In this document: positions 44,903-56,620 of the stretch, piece by piece | Position numbering within the stretch: position 1 is the first letter of the stretch | Layout of the letters: every line of letters starts with the position of its first letter | Assembly (NCBI GenBank): GCA_023935145.1 | Contig: CM043700.1 | Span: forward strand, 29,435,001 to 29,499,000 | Reading direction: 5' to 3' | Origin: Bretschneidera sinensis | Lineage: Eukaryota > Streptophyta > Magnoliopsida > Brassicales > Akaniaceae | Length of the DNA: 64,000 nucleotides | The notes under the pieces: model-generated | The model's input: the letters and a program-made list of their open reading frames with translations, nothing else | What the model was told of the DNA's origin: nothing | Database searches by the model: none | Position numbers and translations under genes: made by a program

Positions 44903-45772
44903 GTGAGTGCTTTGATTGAGCAAAGAATTCCCCCAAAATACAAGGATCCTGGTTGTCCAACCATTACATGTAGCATTGAAAATCATGAAGTTGGACAAGT
45001 CTTGCTAGATTTAGGAGTTAGTGTAAACCTAATGCCATTCTCTATTTACTTACAGCTGGGTTTAGGAGAAAACAAACCAACCACTGTGGTATTACAATTG
45101 GCTTATCGTTCAGTCAAAGTACCCCGGGGTGTGGTAGAGGATGTTTTGATTCAAATTGATAAATTTTACTATCCTGTTGATTTCTTAATCCTTGATACTA
45201 TTTCTACTATTGACACTAACTCTAAAATTCCTTTGATTTTGGGTAAACCTTTTCTTGCTCCTGCAAATGCTCTAATAAATTGTAGGAATAGACTCATAAA
45301 GCTGTCCTTTAGAAACATGACCCTTGAAGTGAATATTTTCATTGTTGCAAAACAGCCCGAAGACGAGGAAGAAAACCACCAGCTTTACATGATCAAGTCA
45401 CTCATCAATGAGGGAGCTTCCATAACTCATGATTATAATCCTCTTGAAACTATTCTTGTTAATTATGAGATTGATTTATTTGATGATAAAACTAATATAA
45501 TTGATATTTATGCTATTTCTGATAAATCCCAGGATTATGCAACTCGGGCATGGCAATCGAAGTTTGAGAAGCTGCCCGAAAGAAGTGAGAAACAAGTCCC
45601 CTCAAGTGTGGAAGCACCTAAAGTCGAATTGAAGCCACTACCTAAGGGTTTAAAGCATATTTTTCTCGGTATAGGTGATACTTTTCCTGTTATTATCACA
45701 TCTGAATTATCTGAGACCCAAGGTAAGAAATTAATTCAAACTTTAAATGCACATAAATCAGCTTTAGGATAG
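44903..45772 (+). pseudogene. aspartic protease and RT linker of element E (289 open codons)
   Basis: The longest clean family II pol stretch. Protease: YKDPGCPTITCSIENHEVGQ, LLDLGVSVNLMPFSIYLQLG (active-site D-L-G intact, next A to V), IDKFYYPVDFLILDTISTID, LILGKPFLAPANALINCRN. Linker from about residue 165: HQLYMIKSLINEGASITHDY, acidic text, then VEAPKVELKPLPKGLKHIFL and NAHKSALG. A TAG near 45,770 (TGG in the family) ends it; RT follows in the same order. Confidence 0.86.
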
Positions 45773-45775
45773 AGC

Positions 45776-46780
45776 ATGGATGATTTAAAAGGTATTAGTC
45801 CCCTGATTTGTTCACATAAAATAAATTTGGATGAAGGAACTAGTCCTCGTAGAGACCCTCAACGTAGGCTTAGCCCCACTATAAAAGAAGTAGTGAAAAA
45901 TAAAGCACTAAAACTATTAGATTCGAGAATTATATATCCCATAACTGATAGTAAATGGGTAAGTCCTACGCAAGTCGTTCCTAAAAAATCCAGAGTCACT
46001 ATGGGAAAGAATGACCTAGGAGAGTTAGTCCCTACCAAGCTTGTGACCGGGTAGCGTATGTGCATTGATTATAGAAAATTAAATGCTGTCACCTAGAAAG
46101 ACCACTTTCCACTCCCTTTTATTGATCAAATTCTTAAGTGCGTAGCTGGTCATCCCTTTTACTGTTTTGTAGATGGTTATTCTGGTTATTATCAAATTGA
46201 AATTGCATTAGAAGATAAAGAAAAAACCACTTTCACTTGTCCCTTTGGCACCTATGCTTTTTGTAGAATGCTATTTGGATTGTGTAATGCCCCTGCCACT
46301 TTTCAACGTTGCATGATGAGTATTTTTAGTGACAGAGTTGAAAATTGCATGGAAGCTTTTATGGATGACCTAACTGTTTTTGGATCTTTATTTGATGCAT
46401 GCTTAATGAATTTAGAAAGAGTGTTGATTCGCTGTGAGGAGAAAGAATTGGTTTTAAATTGGGAAAAATGCCATTTCATGGTACCATTTGGTATTGTCAT
46501 AGGGCATATTTTCTCTTTTAAAGGAATAGAGGTTGATCAATCTAAGATTGAATTAATTTCTAAATTACCTACCCCTAAGACAATAAAGGATGTGAGATCT
46601 TTCTTTGGTCATGCTGATTTTTATAGGAGGTTCATACAAAATTTTTCGAACATATCTAGACCACTATGTGCCCTCCTAGTTAACGACACCCCCTTTGAGT
46701 GGACTAAAGCTTGTCAAGAGGCCTTTAAAACATTGATTGGCAAGCTTACTTCAGCACCTATAATGCAGTCACCTGATTAG
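45776..46780 (+). pseudogene. reverse transcriptase of element E
   Basis: MDDLKGISPLICSHKI, RRLSPTIKEVVKNKALKLLD, SKWVSPTQVVPKKS, then a TAG at 46,054 in the place of the Trp before RMCIDYRKLNAVT and a further TAG before KDHFPLPF. After that FVDGYSGYYQIEIALEDKEK, FGLCNAPATFQRCMMSIFSD, FMDD at 46358-46369 and the thumb NWEKCHFMVPFGIVIGH, FYRRFIQNFSNISRPL. The catalytic Asp residues are present. The two TAG stops fit G-to-A or C-to-T change at TGG/CGA-type codons. Confidence 0.87.
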
Positions 46781-47245
46781 ACTTTACCCTTTGAAATCAT
46801 GTGTGATGCTAGTGACTATGCTGTAGGTGCTGTTCTTGGACAGTGAAGGGAGGGGAAACCTTTTGTCATTTACTATGCTAGTAAAACTTTCAATAGTGCT
46901 CAAATGAACTACTCAACCACTGAAAAAGAATTACTAGCTGTAGTATTTGCTTCGGATAAATTTTGTGCCTATTTAATTGGTTCTCCTATCCTTATTTTTA
47001 CAAATGCAGCCCTCAAGTACCTTCTTACAAAGAAGGATACTAAGGCACGACTAATACGATGGATCCTACTCCTACAAGAATTTGACTTCACCATCAAAGA
47101 CAAGAAAGGAGTAGAGAATGTAGTGGCTGACCATCTTTTAAGGCTCACATTTGAGACACCTTTGATGACATGCCAATCAAAGATGACTTTCCCGATGAGT
47201 ATTTACTCTTCGTTACTTTCTTACCATGGTTTGCTGACATCGTGA
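46781..47245 (+). pseudogene. RNase H of element E
   Basis: LPFEIMCDASDYAVGAVLGQ, then a stop, [40 protein letters not shown], a changed ILIFTNAALKYL (TDHAAL in A and B, so the catalytic Asp of that motif is lost), KARLIRWILLLQEFDF and [11 protein letters not shown]. The tether runs to ~47,245. Confidence 0.83.
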
Positions 47246-48517
47246 ATTATTTGGCTGCAGGTGAGATACCAATGGATTGGAGCGCTTAAGACAAGAGGAA
47301 ATTCTTATATGAGGTACTTAATTTTTATTGGGATGACCCCTACATTTTCAAGTACTGCCCTGACCAAATTTTAAGGTGTTGTATCGCTAAAGAAAAGATT
47401 GCTAACGTCTTGGAATTTTGTCATTCCCAAGCTTGTGGATGCCACTTTTCAATGAAAAAACCGTTGTAAAAATTTTGCAATGTGGATTTTATTGGCCTAC
47501 CTTGTTTAAAGATGTAAACATCTATTGTCGCTCATGTGAGAAGTTTCAGAAGTTAGGAGCTGTGTCTCATCGAAATATGATGCCCTTAAACCCTATTTTA
47601 GTGATTGAAATCTTTGATTGTTGAGGCATTGATTTTATGGGACCTGTTCCCCCTTCCTTCAGATACCAATATATCATCGTGGCAATAGATTATGTATCTA
47701 AGTGGGTAGAGGCAGCAGCTTTCTGAAGCAATGATAATAGAATAGTAATTAAATTTTTTAAAGAAAATATGTTATCTCGATTTGGTACACCACGCGTTAT
47801 AATTAGTGATCGAGTTACACATTTTTGCAACCGTTCTTTTGAAGCTTTGATGAGAATATATGGGGTGTTACATAAAATTTCTACTACCTACCATCCTTAG
47901 ACTAGTGGACAAGTAAAGCTTGCTAATAGGGAAATTAAACAAATTTTAGAAAAAATGGTTAACCCGGATCGTAAGGATTGGTCTTTGAGACTAGTTGATG
48001 CGCTTTGGGCTTACCGTACAGCCTTTAAAACTCCCTTAGGAATGTCACCTTATCGGCTTGTTTTTGGAAAGCCTTGTCACTTACCTGTACAGCTCAAGCA
48101 TCGAGCTTATTGAGCCATCAAGTCTTTTAATTTTGACATAGGAGAAGCGAGTAAGCTTAGGAAATATCAGTTGACCGAGTTAGAGGAATTAAGAAATGAT
48201 GCTTATGAGAATTCTAGAATCTATAAGGCTAAAATGAAAGTATTCCATAACAAAAACATTTTGAGGAAAACATTGAAACCTAATGATCGGGTGTTCTTAT
48301 ACGATTCTAGACTCCATAAGCATCCTGGAAAACTTCGGTCAAGGTAGACCGTCATTTCATAGTGAAAAATGTTTTTGAAAATGGAGCGGTGGAAATAAAG
48401 GACACTAGGGATGGTCAGACTTTTAAAGTGAATGGTCAGCGTCATAAAGTCTTAATCGATAGGAAAGATCCGGAAGTGGAAAACATTCTACTTATGGATC
48501 TGGTCTATTCACCTTAA
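47246..48517 (+). pseudogene. integrase of element E
   Basis: Zinc finger about 47,410-47,560 (FCHSQACGCHFSM, VKILQCGFYWPTLFKDVNIY and CRSCEKFQ). Core: [12 protein letters not shown] (first Asp), [27 protein letters not shown] (second Asp), [19 protein letters not shown] (Glu). Then [23 protein letters not shown], written as [18 protein letters not shown] and LVFGKP. The C-terminus includes ENSRIYKAKMKVFHNKNILR, VKNVFENGAVEIKDT and a final LLMDLVYSP before TAA at 48515-48517. Several stops and a short frame slip near 48,340 are present. Confidence 0.85.
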
Positions 48518-50633
48518 CTATACCACACAGGTACGTTTTTATTTATTTTTCTTTTGATTTGTTTGTTTTGTTTTTAATTAAAGTTTTATTCAATCTTAAT
48601 TGCTAGTTTTTTTTTTAAATTTAATCTAATTTTTAAGGATTACTTTTTATACTATTATTTATTTGGCTGAATTTATTTTATTTTTCTCTTTTTTTTTGCA
48701 AAAAAACAAAATTTTCTTGTAGAAAACAGGCCCAATGCACAGCACCAGGCCCAGCTCCCCAGCGCATAAAACAGGCCCAGTTCGCCCAGCCCAGCTGCAG
48801 CACCCAGAATGCATGCCTACACGCCCATTAGCCTATGCTGCAGCACCCCTAAGCCCACATTGCAACGCCCACCCAAGCCTGGCCCCTTTTTAAACCCTAA
48901 AAACTGTCTTTCTTCTTCATTTCTCCCTTATGAAACCAGCAGCTCTCTTTTCTCTCTCTCATCCTCTCTCCAAACCCTCACTTACCCACTCATTTTTCCT
49001 TAAAATTTCTTGTTTTTAACATCAATTCTTGCTACATTGCTCACTAATTTTGCGTATTTTGCTAGAAATCTCTCCAACAAGCTTGGTTCTAGGAAGATTT
49101 TGGGTTCTTCAAGAAAATTTCCAATTGGAGGGTAGTCTTTCTTCTCTCCACTTGTGGGCATCAAATAAGAATTTTAGGAAGAAGAATGGCATGCAGTTCA
49201 CATGGTGGTGCACAATTTTCAGCGTCTGTGCACTTGTGTTTACAAAGGGAGTTTCCTTTACTTTCTCTTTAACATTGAGGACAATGCAAATTTTAAGTTG
49301 GGAGGTGGAGGAAACATATTTCTTTTTCATTAAATTGCTTGGTGTTACCTTCCCTTTCTTTTTGTTTTAAGCATGCTTTGTGTTAGCCTTGGATTTAATT
49401 CACATGTCAATGATATAAGCTTAATTGAGATAGCATACAGCATTTAGAATAAGTTAAATCTTGCTTCGGTTTAAGAATAATTTAAATATCAATCTTCATT
49501 TAGTTTGAGACTCTAGTTTATGGTAAGATAACATGATTAGTCTAAAGTATCTAGAGAAGTTTTATGTGTGATTATTTCGTAAATACTTTTGCGGTCGACA
49601 AGCTCTAGAACTTATTTGATAATCACTTGAGGCGAATTCCTAGAATGCACACTACTTAGGATATGATATAGGCCATTTTTTGACCGTTTGAGCCTTTCAA
49701 ACTTACCATTGCTATATTTATCTCTAGTCACTTGTTTGAGCCTTGTTATATTCGATAACCCATTTACTTACCTTTATGAGCCTAAAAATATTTTATCATT
49801 TCTCTTCTTTTGAAAGAACTTAGTCATACACATTTGTTGCGAAACACGTGAGAGGAGTAAGGATGGAAATATGAAAAAAAAAAATTTACTACCATAACCC
49901 AAATATATTAAAAGAGATAAGTTGGGGGTTGTGGAAAAGAAAAGAAAAAAAAAGAATGAAAAGCAGGTGAATGGTCTTATGCCAAAAATACAAAAGAAAA
50001 AGAATGAAATATGGCAAAGAAAGAAGAAGAAAGAAGAAAAGTGATGACTTATTAAGAGGAAGCTCTTATAAAAATGGTTGAAAGAGTTGGGTGTAGAAGT
50101 AAGGTTATCTAGTGCTTAAAAGTGGTTGTGTTTAAAGCTAAGAGATTGAGTTCTTTTACCTACAAATCCTTCCCGTTCTTCCTTAAACCTTTACCTTAGC
50201 CTAACATTACAAGCTTATTAAAGACCTATTGATCCAATGAAGTGTTATTTTTTTCTACAATAGTGGAGAGTGATTTGAAAAATAAGCCTATAGAGCTTGT
50301 TTATGTGATTGATGTCACACAATTCATTATGTTTTTAGAGACCAAAACTTGTATTCATGAATTTTATGCATAAAATCATCCGGGAGTTCGGATTAATGGA
50401 CTGTGGTAAGACGGATGATAAGAGTCGATAACGATTTTAAGATTGATACTTGGATTACTTTTGGACTTAAGTGATATTTAATGATTCTATGTGTTGCGTA
50501 TTATGTGCAATTTCTGAGACAAAAATGTGAATTACTCCTTGTTTAACACTAGTATTGTTTTACCTTATTTTGATTCCTACCATAGAATTCATTTCTCATT
50601 TTCGCTTGAATTGCTAAGGACTAGCAATAAGCT
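48518..50633 (+). other. 3' noncoding region of element E
   Basis: The first ~550 bp lack the post-pol motif found in the other elements and instead hold T-rich sequence plus a GC-rich block with GCCCAG and GCAGCACCC phrases (about 48,728-48,890). From ~49,090 it aligns with C, D and F: hairpin CATTG-AGGA-CAATG (49273-49286) and PPT-like AAGTTGGGAGG (49294-49304), a second PPT-like AGTTGGGGGTTG core (49,920-49,931), then a purine-rich tract (49,931-50,045). The short ORFs at 48,809 and 49,029 show nothing recognisable. Confidence 0.65.
49931..50045 (+). repeat. purine-rich tract in the E 3' region
   Basis: GAAAAGAAAAGAAAAAAAA followed by further GAA/AGAAG runs. C (25,105-25,215), D (33,535-33,660) and F (61,615-61,750) carry the same tract, seen as T/C on the plus strand. 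Confidence 0.7.
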
Positions 50634-50645
50634 AGTTGGGGGTTG
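50634..50645 (+). promoter_or_regulatory. polypurine tract of element E
   Basis: AGTTGGGGGTTG, directly before the 3' LTR; intact G5 run. Confidence 0.75.
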
Positions 50646-51657
50646 TGATGAGAGCCATAAAATGCATATCAACAGTGCTTAATTGTTAGTATTTTAGGGT
50701 TGATCTCGGTCTTAATTGTACTTTTATACATTAATAACTCTAAAGTGATATTCTTGGATCATTGACTTAATTCGGTCCATTTTCAGGTACTTGAGAAGGA
50801 AAAACGATCGTTGCTTAAAGTACCAAGATTCCATGCATAACAAAGTGTCGGAGTGGTTGCAGAGAAGCAAACATGAAGAAAAATTAAGTCATCAGTGTGC
50901 GCCGCGGCCTGGACTAGGCAAGGCTGCAACGCCCATAAGCCTCCACTCTTCAGCCCAGAAGCCGCGAACTAATCTCCAAGCAAGGCGAAGGGATGAATCC
51001 CTAGGTGTAGTTGTTCTTTATTTTCCTTTATTGGTTCAGTTGTAATTAGGATTTATTGTCAAATATTGTTATGATTTACTCTTTAATCTAATTATAAGAT
51101 TTTCTCTTAAATCCGGTGATTGTATCTTTCTCATTGATATAAGTTTAGTCATGCTCCTCTTATGGCACATTGTTTGGGTATGATTGAGTCTGATAGACTT
51201 ATCTTTTAGGTTTGTCCATTACTGCAATATCATCGTTAAAGATATATTGTCGTTTCTTAATAAATCTATAGGATAGGTCATGAATGTTTAACTCAAAAGT
51301 AAAGAGTACTTTATATCAATTACATTAGGGTTTACATGCATACTTTAATTGAATATCTGCTGATTACTTGTTTGGGATGTGAAACTTGCAATCGAGATAA
51401 AAACAACTGAATCAAGATTGGAGAAAGGCAATGAACGTAGGGAGGATTCCCGAAACCTTGTTGTTCCTCTATTATTATTCTCAATTTATTATATAATTTG
51501 CTCTCAATTACTTCATTATCAAAACTTCATATTTTCTCACTTGATTTTATCGTTTGTGTTTAGGTCTACATCTTCTCTTGTAGTTAACTTGTTTCCCTAT
51601 GGAATCAACACCCCAAAGCTGTGTTGCAACTACTACGTTATACTTTGGGCGTAATCA
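50646..51657 (+). repeat. 3' LTR of element E, deleted in U3
   Basis: 1012 bp, TGATGAGAGCCATAAAATGC to TTGGGCGTAATCA. Against the 5' LTR ~300 bp are missing between about 50,955 (after CTCCACTCTT) and the GCGAACTAATCTCC piece. The loss covers the TATA box and most of the GC-rich block. Confidence 0.91.
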
Positions 51658-51662
51658 ATGTA

Positions 51663-52942
51663 CTTGCAATTGTTCCGCTAGTTGCCTAACTTGTACTTCC
51701 ACCCTCTTCATTGTTGCCTCTATGGAATCCAACCTTTGGCTGTGTCTCTCATGGGTCTCTTTTTTAACTTGAATAAAAGCACTCAAGTTCTCCTCCAAAT
51801 TTAGATTTCTAGACTGATTAGGTGGTGCAACTTGGTTTTGATATTGAACCGGTCTTGAACTTTGAGCATATGCCGGAGCGTTGTTAGTCTTCCAGGAGAA
51901 ATTGCGATTATTTCCCCACCCAGGTTATAGGTGTTAGAATATGGATCATTCCTCGGCCTAGGTTGGTAAGACTCCATTATATTAACTTGTTCTTGTTCAT
52001 TTCCTGCATAATATTCATAAGACAAAGAACAAGTGTTAGCACCGTGACCAAAAACTCCACAAACTCCACATACCTTATTGTTGGGCGTGTTTGTGGTAGT
52101 GAGAAGTTTGACTTGTTTGGTCAACTCTGTAAGTTGCATTGCCATATCGTTGTTGGAGCTCAATTCATTAACCTTAACTCTCCTTCCTTTTACACTCTTT
52201 TGTTAGGAATTAGCACCCAACATCTAATATAGCTTGCATGTCTCCTCAGCAGTCTTTTCTCCCATGGCTCCACCGACAGCGTTATCAACTGTATATTGAC
52301 ACTGTTGTCTCAATCCATTATAGAAGAATTGACATTATAGCTGTAATGGTTAATGATGGTGGGGAAACTGGATTAGAAGCATCTTGAACCTGTCCCATGC
52401 TTCATGGAAGGGTTCTCCCTCCATTTGTGAGAACGTGGCAATCTTAGTTCTCAACTCAGTGGTCTTCTGATGGGAGTATAATTTGTTCATGAACTGATTA
52501 TAGACCGCTTCCCATATAGTCAAAGAACCATGTGGAAGAGTTATCAACCATGCTTTTGTTCTATCTTTTAATGTGTAGGGGAAGCATCTCAACCTGAGTT
52601 GATCCTCATTCAGCTCCTATAGAGGAAAAGTCTGCACTATTGCATAAAAATCCCTTATGAAGGTAAATGGGTCTTCATTTGGAATTCCGTAGAATGAAGG
52701 GAGCATGGTAAAGTGGATATTTTTTATCTCATAATTCCGTGCAGCTTCCCCCAATTGGATGCAAGATATGGAAGTGCCGATGATCGGCCTTGCATACTTC
52801 TTCATCTTAATTTGTCTTTCAGCTCCTTCCCTATTCCCTCAACCTTTTCTTCTTCTTCCGTAGGCTGTAATGTCTCCCTTAGCTTATGGATGTTGTCTAT
52901 TGCTGGCACTAGATTTCTCCCTTGGGATCTTCTACCGTGCAT
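51663..52942 (-). pseudogene. gag of the family IV element (right of E)
   Basis: Starts at the ATG at 52942 (MHGRRSQGRNLVPAIDN), an N-terminus shared with B. A stop follows at 52,802. Further parts: 52617-52805 (KKYARPIIGTSISC, FTMLPSFYGIPNEDPFTFIR), 52350-52592 (RCFPYTLKDRTKAWLITLPH, ATFSQMEGEPFHEAWDRFKM) and 51801-52163, which has a CCHC knuckle CGVCGVFGHGANTC and the following NDPYSNTYNLGG. It runs into ~51,663 where E is inserted. Four or more stops or frameshifts. Confidence 0.82.
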
Positions 52943-53160
52943 GTACCTGAAGACAACAAAAGAAAAATTTAAGCTACCAGGAATCAAGAGAGCGAAAATC
53001 AAGAAACAAATTAATGCCAATTTCAATCAAGAAAATCAAAAGCAAATAAATAAAATCTGACGAAATAAAAGAAATAAAAATTAAGCCTAAAAGAAAGAAA
53101 AGAAATAAAATTAAGATAAAAATAAAAAAAAAGAAAATAACTAAAGAATTAAACACCAAT

Positions 53161-53178
53161 TCCCCGGCAACGGCGCCA
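53161..53178 (-). promoter_or_regulatory. primer-binding site (tRNA-Asp) of the family IV element
   Basis: Minus strand TGGCGCCGTTGCCGGGGA, a perfect 18-base complement of the tRNA-Asp 3' end, 6 bp from the LTR. Confidence 0.9.
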
Positions 53179-53184
53179 AAAACT

Positions 53185-54029
53185 TGATGTGCGAATTTTA
53201 AATGCTCGCAAGTGCACAAATCACAAATAGTATTGCGATGAGTTTACTCTCGAGGTCGATCTTTCAAGGAATTGCAGTAGTTTAAATCCTAAATTACCTT
53301 CTTAAAATTACTAAAACAAACTCTAAAATTAAATCTCAAACACTCTAATTAAAAGATTGGTGAAGAGAAAATTGAAATAAAAACAATTAAGTAAATTAAA
53401 CAAAACAAATTATGAAGAGATGAGTATAATCAATGAGAACATTTGTGAGTTTAGCTTACTATCCAATCATGAATTAGAACATTTGGTGAATATAAAGAAT
53501 TAATAAACATCCAAGACTATTGGTATTTCTGCTAAGACTAGAGAATACCATTGATCGTGTTTATTCTCATTTTATAACTAATTAATTAAATCCCATGGAT
53601 TGTGTTCATCAATTAATTAGTTAAATTAAGTATAAGGAAAACACAACCCCCTAAATCACAATTTAATTTGAATCTTGATTTAAATTCTTATTCAAGAAAG
53701 CTTAATTAGGTTTAGATGATTTGTCCTCAACCTAATCTCAAATATTAACCTTGGCTATCAATAATAGATGGCCAATCCACAAGCAATAATCAAAGGTATG
53801 AAGAATATTGAATTAAAAATAATCTAGAAAATTTCATAAAACTAAATCCACCAAAATATCCAAAACAATCAAGGCAACTAGGCCAAACACCCAACAATGC
53901 GTTCAGCCACTCATGTTTAAATCCCAATCACAGAATGCAAATATTAGGGTTACAACCATATTGGAGGACAAAAGGAACAAAGATAAAATTACTTCCCTGG
54001 TTACAAGATGAATCCTCAAAGTCTTGAAG
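53185..54029 (-). repeat. 5' LTR of the family IV element, interrupted by F
   Basis: TGATGTGCGAATTTTAAATG onward matches 30792-31640. At 54029 it breaks after AGTCTTGAAG, where family II LTR sequence begins. The missing half should continue beyond F, outside the window. The 5 bp before F are TGAAG. Confidence 0.87.
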
Positions 54030-55355
54030 TGATTACGCTCAAACTAATACGCAGTTATTGTGTATAGTTGAGGTGTCGATCCCACGAGGAAAAGCGATCT
54101 ACAAAGGAAAAGTGCAAACCTTAACACGAACGATACCAGTCAAGTAAGAAAATATGAATTTTGCTAATGAAGTAATATGAGAAAATTGTGTAAATATAAT
54201 AAATAATATGATAGAGAAACAACAAGGTCCCGGGAATCCTCCCTAGGTTCATTGCCTTATTCCAATCTCAATTCAATTTTTTTTTTTTATCTCGATTGCA
54301 AGTTTCACATCCCAAACAAGCAATCGGCAAATATTCAATCAAAGCACATATATAAACCCAAATGTAATTGATATGAATTACTCTTTACTTTCGAGTTTAG
54401 CACACATAACCTATCCTATAGATTTATCAAGAAATGACAATATATCTTAATGACAATATCATAGTAATGGACAAACCTAAAAGATAAATCTACCGGACTC
54501 AGTCACATCCAAACAATCTTGACATAAGAAGAGCATGACTAGACTTATATCAAGGAGAAAGATATAATCACCGAATTAAGAGAAAATCTTCTAATTAAAT
54601 TAAAGAGTAAATCATAGCAATGTTTTGACAATAAATCCCAACTACAACTAAATCAATAAATGAAAATAAGAACAACTACACCTAGGAATTCATCCCTTCG
54701 CCTTGCTTGGAGATTAGTTGGCCATGGGGCTCATTCTTGAACACTTTGATGAAGAGTGTGGCAGCCTTCTTGTGTTTTCCAGCCTTTATTGCTTGTTCTA
54801 TCTCAAACCTTAAGTGATCTATTTATAATACAAAAGATCCAAGGGTATTTTAGGGTTTAAACAATCATTAAAGTCCTAATTATGTCATAACTCGGAGAAG
54901 GGGATCGTGTGCGCGCCGCGACTCTCACTTACTAGAGCTGCAGCTCTGTCTGTTCTTGGTTGGGTATAGTTCTGGGCGTCGTGGCCCTGCCTAGTCCAGG
55001 CCGCGGCTCTGCCTGATGGCCTTTGAGGGTGAGCTTCTGGGCACCGCGGCCCTGCCTAGTCCAGGCCGTGACACACACTAGTTGGTTTCCTTGTTCTTTT
55101 GTGCTTCTTTCTGTAGGCCGAGGCTTGGACTTCTTTAGGCCGTAGTGCACACACTCAAGACTAGATTTCTCTTCATTTGTCCTTCCACAACCATGCCTTC
55201 ACTTCAGTATGACTCGAGTCTTTGTGCTTCAAGCAACGATAACTTTTCCTCCTCTTTTGAACTTAAAGTACCTGAAAATACACCGAAATAGATCAATGAT
55301 GCAAGAATGACACTTTAGAGTTGTTAACGTATAAAAGTGCAATTAAAACCTAGAT
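54030..55355 (-). repeat. 3' LTR of element F, left part
   Basis: TGATTACGCTCAAACTAAT to AAAACCTAGAT. It carries a GC-rich block (about 54,910-55,140) with CCTGCCTAGTCCAGGCCG repeated twice, and a minus-strand TATA (ATTATAAATAG, about 54,818-54,829). The last 57 bp of the LTR lie at 60965-61021, on the far side of G. Confidence 0.9.
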
Positions 55356-56620
55356 TGTTGTGAGTTTTAATTTACTCGCAAGCGCACGAGTCGTTTGCAG
55401 TATAGTGTGTGCAAGTGCGAGGTCGAATCCACAGGGAATTGCGTTGTGAAAATATAATTTTTTTTAATCTAAACTAACTCTATTTTAACCTAGTTCCAAA
55501 TTTCATAATGATATTGCAAAATAAATTAAAACTAAATTAAATTGATTTAAAAACTAATAATTAAAAACACTAAGGTTTCCGAATCCACCCCACCGAAGTT
55601 AAGCATACATGTTCTAAAAATATAGCCTATCAAAACATTCAATGAATCCAACTATAAGACAAAAAACAAAGAATATCCCAACTAAATCAAAAGCACCCGA
55701 TGTATCCGCTCTTAACAAATCACAAAGGGAATCCAATTTAATCGAAAAGCATTCAATGTATCCATCAGATGAAACACAAAGAAAATTCAACAGACAATTT
55801 AAACTCAATCAATTATAAGATTAACTCAAATAATTGACAGAACATTTATACTAAAAATTGTCAGATTTGTACAAGCAAATCTGAACTACTACGCCAAACA
55901 ACGGCGAGGCTTCATCTTCAACCTTAGCTGAAGAGTCTAGCCACTCATAACTATAAAGCTATAATAACAAGTGCTAAACATTTAAACTAAAACAACTGAA
56001 TATAAAGAAATAAATAAACAACTTTACATGGGAGAAATTCCACGCGCTGCCGGGCGGCGCTTCCCCTCGTGGTAGCAATGCCTTCGGGATCCACCAGAAT
56101 GCTGATGGACGTCCACCGGTAAACACCAAAGTGGCTTAGGAATTGTACACTGAATTATGAAGCCAAATGGTGTTTATATAGGGGAAGTCACGGAGCACTG
56201 CAGGTTTCAGATTCGATGTGGGATACTGGCCCGAGTGCGCTCGATCGCAGAATGGTGTGATCGATCGCATGTGCGCTCGATCGCATGTCTCGTGCGCACG
56301 ATCGCATGTGCGCTCGATCGCATGTCTGTTACGATCGATCGCAGATGACTGAACAGCAACTCTTTCGATGTGGGATGTTGATCTTGCGCTCGTTCATAGG
56401 CAGGTGCGCTCGAGCGCAGGTGCGCTCGATCGCATATCTCGTGCGATCGAGCACAATGTCTCCAGAAGCTTCAAATCTCCTTAAATGCTTCATTTTCTCC
56501 ACAAACCTGTAAAAATACACAAAACACAAGAAAAACGTAAAATAAAGTAAAATACTACTAACTAAGAGCATAACAAATATAAGTTAAGGGTCTAAAATAT
56601 GCAATATTTAAGACTCATCA
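55356..56620 (-). repeat. 3' LTR of element G
   Basis: 1265 bp; plus strand TGTTGTGAGTTTTAATTT to AAGACTCATCA. CpG-rich array with GATCGCATGTGCGCTCGATC-type units at about 56,230-56,455; TATA (minus TATATAAA) at 56173-56180. Very close to the LTR at 59711. Confidence 0.94.
56230..56455 (-). repeat. CpG-rich quasi-palindromic array in the G 3' LTR
   Basis: At least eight degenerate units near TGCGCTCGATCGCA in ~225 bp, with almost all CpG of this LTR. One extra unit (GCTCGAGCGCAGGT, near 56,405) is absent from the 5' LTR, which shows that unit number varies between the two LTRs of one element. Confidence 0.8.

Larger units (their letters stand above)
41674..51657 (+). mobile_element. Element E: family II Athila/Tat-like element, near full length
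   Basis: LTRs 41674-42986 and 50646-51657, internal region 42987-50645, perfect duplication ATGTA (41669-41673, 51658-51662). On the plus strand it has primer site, gag, protease, RT, RNase H, complete-length integrase, 3' noncoding region and polypurine tract. It is the only family II element here with all pol domains, although each has stops. It sits in the gag of the family IV element in reverse orientation. Confidence 0.94.
30792..54029 (-). mobile_element. family IV Athila/Tat-like element, split by D and E and cut by F
   Basis: 3' LTR 30792-32393; internal parts 32394-33206, 39027-41673 and 51663-53184; 5' LTR from 53185 and interrupted at 54029 by F. The gag frame flanking E is continuous once one ATGTA is removed (AEQLQ... 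before, GKLPSQPKQAK after), which proves that the pieces are one element. Primer site and polypurine tract are in the right places. The pol region is internally deleted (see 39593-40099). The left flanking 5 bp are ACACT; the right end is outside the window. Confidence 0.85.

Noticed and set aside
48809..49370. Two short plus-strand open frames (64 and 113 codons) after the E integrase, possibly env-like
   Set aside because: No signal peptide plus transmembrane layout is convincing, the second spans the conserved hairpin region that is noncoding in C, D and F, and neither matches the third-ORF fragment of A.
53161..53178. A tRNA-Asp gene end
   Set aside because: Only the 18-bp primer-site complement is present next to an LTR; no cloverleaf precedes it. 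The same holds at 14110, 28013, 37676, 42988 and 59687.
56157..56512. Open frames rich in Arg, Ser, Ala and Cys over the G LTR arrays
   Set aside because: Repeated RSIA/ALDR phrases are translations of the GATCGC-type DNA repeat in every frame, not a protein family.
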